DNA of 64,000 nucleotides from assembly GCA_002840125.1 (NCBI GenBank), contig PGZF01000005.1:372001-436000 (forward strand). The letters run 5' to 3'. Shown here piece by piece: positions 61,615 through 64,000 of the stretch (the first letter of the stretch is position 1; every line of letters starts with the position of its first letter). Both the position numbers and the translations under genes were made by a program. The notes beneath the pieces were generated by a model. It was not told where the DNA came from and did not search any database. It saw only the letters and a list, made by a program, of their open reading frames with translations. The DNA is from Gammaproteobacteria bacterium HGW-Gammaproteobacteria-15 (GTDB taxonomy: Bacteria; Pseudomonadota; Gammaproteobacteria; Enterobacterales; Alteromonadaceae).

Positions 61615-63105
61615 TTAACGGCCTTGCTGCAAAAACTGCTGATGCGCCGGTAACTGCTCGGCAGTGCGGCTAATAATGGCTTTTAAATCGGCCAGAAAGC
61701 CGTTTAACTGAGCATCGGTTAAGCTATCTGCCAGCGGGTGATAATGTTGTGGCCGTAAATGCTGCCCCAACATTACCTGCTGCCAGGCTACTTCGGTAAA
61801 CAACTCATCCTGTTGGCGAAATACCGCCCCTGACTGGCGAAACAGTTCAATGCGCTGTGCCAGTGAGTCCGGTAACGCCATAGTGCGGCAATACTGCCAT
61901 AAGCCATTATCGTTACGCTGGTTTAAATGGTAATGCAGGATGATAAAATCGCGGATCGCTTCAAACTCCTGCTGCGACTGGCGGTTATATTCCCGGCGTA
62001 GCGCGGCCATATCGGCCTGTTGCGGAAAACACTGCACCAACCGCACCACGGCACTTTGAATAAGGTGAATACTGGTTGATTCCAACGGCTCAAGAAAACC
62101 GCTGGATAAACCAATAGCCACGCAGTTTTGCAGCCACTGCTGTTTACGCCGCCCGGTTACAAAGCTGATTTTACGCGGCTCGGCCAGAGCTTCTGCATCC
62201 AGATTGCTCATTAAGGTTTGGCGCGCAGCGTTATCGTCCAAAAAGCGGCTGCTGTACACCAAACCATTACCGGTGCGGTGTTGCAGCGGAATACGCCACT
62301 GCCAGCCGCCGCTATGGGCAATAGCACGGGTGTAAGGCATAACCGGCAAGGTAGCCGCTGTTGGCACTGCCAGTGCGCTGTCACAGGGCAGCCAGTGGCG
62401 CCAGTCTTCATAGCCGCCGCCCAGTTCCCCGCCAATTAACAACGCACGTAAACCGGAGCAATCTATAAATAAATCTGCACTAAAGCTTTGGCCATCCTTT
62501 AATGTCACGCTGGCAATATCACCGGCCGGAGTTTTCACCACTGCGCCAATGGTGCCTTCGGTTCTTACCACGCCAAGCTGTTCACTGTAACGGCGTAAAA
62601 AAGCCGCGTACAGGCTGGCATCAAAATGGTACGCATGCACTAACCCTTGCAGCGGAGTATTGGGAATGTGCGACAAAGGTGCATACTTGCCGGTATGGGC
62701 CGCCTGATAATTGAGTGAATAATCCCAAAAACTGCTGTTGTCGCCGCGCGCCTGCGCCGCCAGCCAGTAATGATGAAAAGCGGTAAACCCCAGTGGCCGG
62801 CCCACCGGACCAAAGGCGTGCATGTAGCTGTCGCCGGCTTTACCCCAGTTTTCAAACTGGATACCCAGTTTAATAGTGCCCTGGGTAGATTGTAAAAACT
62901 CTGCCTCGTTAATACCCAAAGCCGCATTAAAGTGCTGAATAGCCGGTATGGTAGCTTCACCCACCCCCACAGTACCGATAGCATCTGACTCTATCAACCG
63001 GATGCTAAGCTGTGGCCCCATCAGTTTTGATAACATGGCTGCTGTCATCCAACCTGCAGTGCCACCGCCAACAATCAGCACTTGTTTTACTGTGTGGTTT
63101 GTCAT
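61615..63105 (-). CDS. Flavin-dependent tryptophan halogenase family protein
   Basis: This 496-residue protein starts at ATG 63105 with GGAGAG upstream. It has the FAD motif VLIVGGGTAGWMTAAML, K79 in TIKLGIQFENWG (the lysine that carries the hypohalous species in PrnA/RebH), the halogenase signature WQWRIP at 268-273, and E342 in LEPLESTSIH, equivalent to the catalytic Glu of PrnA. The protein therefore keeps the whole catalytic set. Its substrate is not known; members near carbohydrate TonB receptors are common but uncharacterised. It lies beyond the terminator of the receptor upstream, so it has its own promoter or depends on read-through. Confidence 0.9.
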   Translation of the reverse strand: MTNHTVKQVLIVGGGTAGWMTAAMLSKLMGPQLSIRLIESDAIGTVGVGEATIPAIQHFNAALGINEAEFLQSTQGTIKLGIQFENWGKAGDSYMHAFGPVGRPLGFTAFHHYWLAAQARGDNSSFWDYSLNYQAAHTGKYAPLSHIPNTPLQGLVHAYHFDASLYAAFLRRYSEQLGVVRTEGTIGAVVKTPAGDIASVTLKDGQSFSADLFIDCSGLRALLIGGELGGGYEDWRHWLPCDSALAVPTAATLPVMPYTRAIAHSGGWQWRIPLQHRTGNGLVYSSRFLDDNAARQTLMSNLDAEALAEPRKISFVTGRRKQQWLQNCVAIGLSSGFLEPLESTSIHLIQSAVVRLVQCFPQQADMAALRREYNRQSQQEFEAIRDFIILHYHLNQRNDNGLWQYCRTMALPDSLAQRIELFRQSGAVFRQQDELFTEVAWQQVMLGQHLRPQHYHPLADSLTDAQLNGFLADLKAIISRTAEQLPAHQQFLQQGR

Positions 63106-63126
63106 GTTGAAGCTCTCCTGCTGCAA

Positions 63127-63164
63127 TAAAAAAGCCCTGCTTTAACGTAACATTAAAGCAGGGC
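63127..63164 (-). terminator. Terminator after the right-edge TonB receptor
   Basis: GCCCTGCTTTAA and TTAAAGCAGGGC form a perfect 12-bp stem; on the minus strand it is followed by TTTTTT. It lies 23 bases after the receptor stop codon. Confidence 0.9.
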
Positions 63165-63187
63165 CTGATAGACAGCTATCTTACTGA

Positions 63188-64000
63188 TTAAAATTTATAA
63201 GATAAACCCGCCATAAAGGTACGGCCATAACGTTGATATTCAATCAACTGACCATTTTCAGTACGAACAAAGGGCTCATCAGTAATGTTGTTGGCCTGCA
63301 ACAGCAGAGTTAAACCTTCAAACTGACCTTCGTCGAAGTTGTAGCTTATTTGCGCATCAACCACGGTTTCCGCTTCAATCATTTTTAAATCACGGCCACT
63401 GCCAAAGCCTGAAATTTCACCCAAAAACTCTGAACGGTAACGGCCACTGACACGGGCAGCAAAACCGCCATTTTCATAGTACATGGTTACGTTGGCAACG
63501 CGCTTAGACAAACCAGGTAAAGGCGTTGACGGGTTATTAGGATCAGACTCTATGCTGCTGTCTGTCCATGAACCTGTCAGGATAGTACCGAAGTTTTCTA
63601 ACATCGGTGACACCATAGCGCCGCTTAATGACAAGCTGAACTCAAGGCCGTTAATACGACCACCGTCGCCGTTTTGCGGCTTGGTGGCAACACCTTCGTT
63701 AATCACCGGCGTAATACCGCCTGAAGGGAAACCAGTGAAATCCTGAATAGTGGCCTGATCGTAAATATAAGTTTCAAGATCTTTATAGAACGCGGCCAGT
63801 GACATATAGCCCAGGCTGTCATCGAAGTAATATTCGTATGACACGTCCAGCGCATTGGCCAGCCATGGCTTAAGTGCCGGGTTACCGCCTGTTGCGCTCC
63901 ACGGCGAGTTGTTTTCAGGAGTGGCCTGGCTGTTATTGTTAGCCGGGTTAAAACTGAAATCCTGGCTGGCGCGCAGCTGGTCCATACGGGCACGGGCCAT
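63188..64000 (-). CDS. TonB-dependent receptor, C-terminal part, cut by window edge
   Basis: The frame is open to the window end and gives the last 270 residues of a barrel: ALDVSYEYYFDDSLGYMSLAAFYKDLETYIYD, GLEFSLSLSGAMV, VTMYYENGGFAARVSGRYRSEF, LLLQANNITDEPFVR, and C-terminal AGLSYKF. The style is that of the maltodextrin receptor at 57739-60627, the carbohydrate type. Its start and controls lie beyond the window. With pullulanase and halogenase-like genes it belongs to the alpha-glucan locus. Confidence 0.92.
   Translation of the reverse strand: MARARMDQLRASQDFSFNPANNNSQATPENNSPWSATGGNPALKPWLANALDVSYEYYFDDSLGYMSLAAFYKDLETYIYDQATIQDFTGFPSGGITPVINEGVATKPQNGDGGRINGLEFSLSLSGAMVSPMLENFGTILTGSWTDSSIESDPNNPSTPLPGLSKRVANVTMYYENGGFAARVSGRYRSEFLGEISGFGSGRDLKMIEAETVVDAQISYNFDEGQFEGLTLLLQANNITDEPFVRTENGQLIEYQRYGRTFMAGLSYKF

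Overview
This window looks like chromosome of a free-living, probably aquatic gammaproteobacterium. The protein set (TonB-dependent receptors for iron and for maltodextrins, a GlrK/QseG/GlrR operon, a leuABCD operon with an attenuator, PhoX, RhlE, ElaA) and the moderate GC content suggest an alteromonad-like lineage of the Rheinheimera/Alishewanella type. That placement is inferred from gene content only. The window cuts two genes: a sensor kinase at the left edge and a TonB-dependent receptor at the right edge.

Layout. 1-6.2 kb: a DcuS/DcuR-like two-component pair, a Fur-box-linked TonB receptor with a PepSY membrane protein, a TRIC-type channel protein and a DUF945 protein. 6.2-14 kb, almost all on the minus strand: small metabolic and stress genes, including an ECF41 sigma-factor operon with a recognisable ECF41 promoter, and an HxlR regulator with an operator in front of azoR. 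13.9-16.0 kb: four small unrelated genes (DUF2200, GNAT, OsmC, VOC), two of which are followed by attC-like imperfect palindromes, as in integron cassettes. 16.3-23.1 kb: a succinate-semialdehyde-type dehydrogenase, leuABCD with a leader peptide and attenuator not previously listed as an ORF, and tRNA-Leu(UAA). 23.2-25.2 kb: a Phd/RelE-type toxin-antitoxin pair and a PA2778/PA2779-type peptidase/small-protein pair. 25.4-30.4 kb: an aldehyde/reductive-stress group (AraC regulator, SDR, YqhD, exported DJ-1-like protein, LysR).

30.4-36.1 kb: adenosine deaminase, then a sigma-54 promoter with upstream GlrR-like sites, a long RNA hairpin, a 66-residue membrane protein and tandem terminators, followed directly by glrK-qseG-glrR. 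In enterobacteria the sigma-54-driven sRNA gene glmY occupies the position in front of glrK, so this looks like a replacement or variant target of the same two-component system. It is the strongest candidate here for something undescribed. 36-45 kb: thioesterases, gamma-glutamyltransferase, an Fe(II)/2OG dioxygenase, and two divergent TonB receptors around Fur boxes, one box being a perfect palindrome. 45-51 kb: PhoX facing a three-gene operon (PstS-like protein, porin-like barrel, GGDEF-EAL protein). 51-53.6 kb: RhlE and a periplasmic binding protein.

53.7-64 kb: an alpha-glucan utilisation locus with a lipoprotein pullulanase, a large TonB receptor, LacI-type palindromic operators, a GH13 gene reduced to its two ends by an internal deletion, a flavin-dependent tryptophan-halogenase-family protein with all key residues, and a second TonB receptor running off the window. 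The outer-membrane receptors would import oligosaccharides released by the surface pullulanase; the role of the halogenase-like protein there is unknown.
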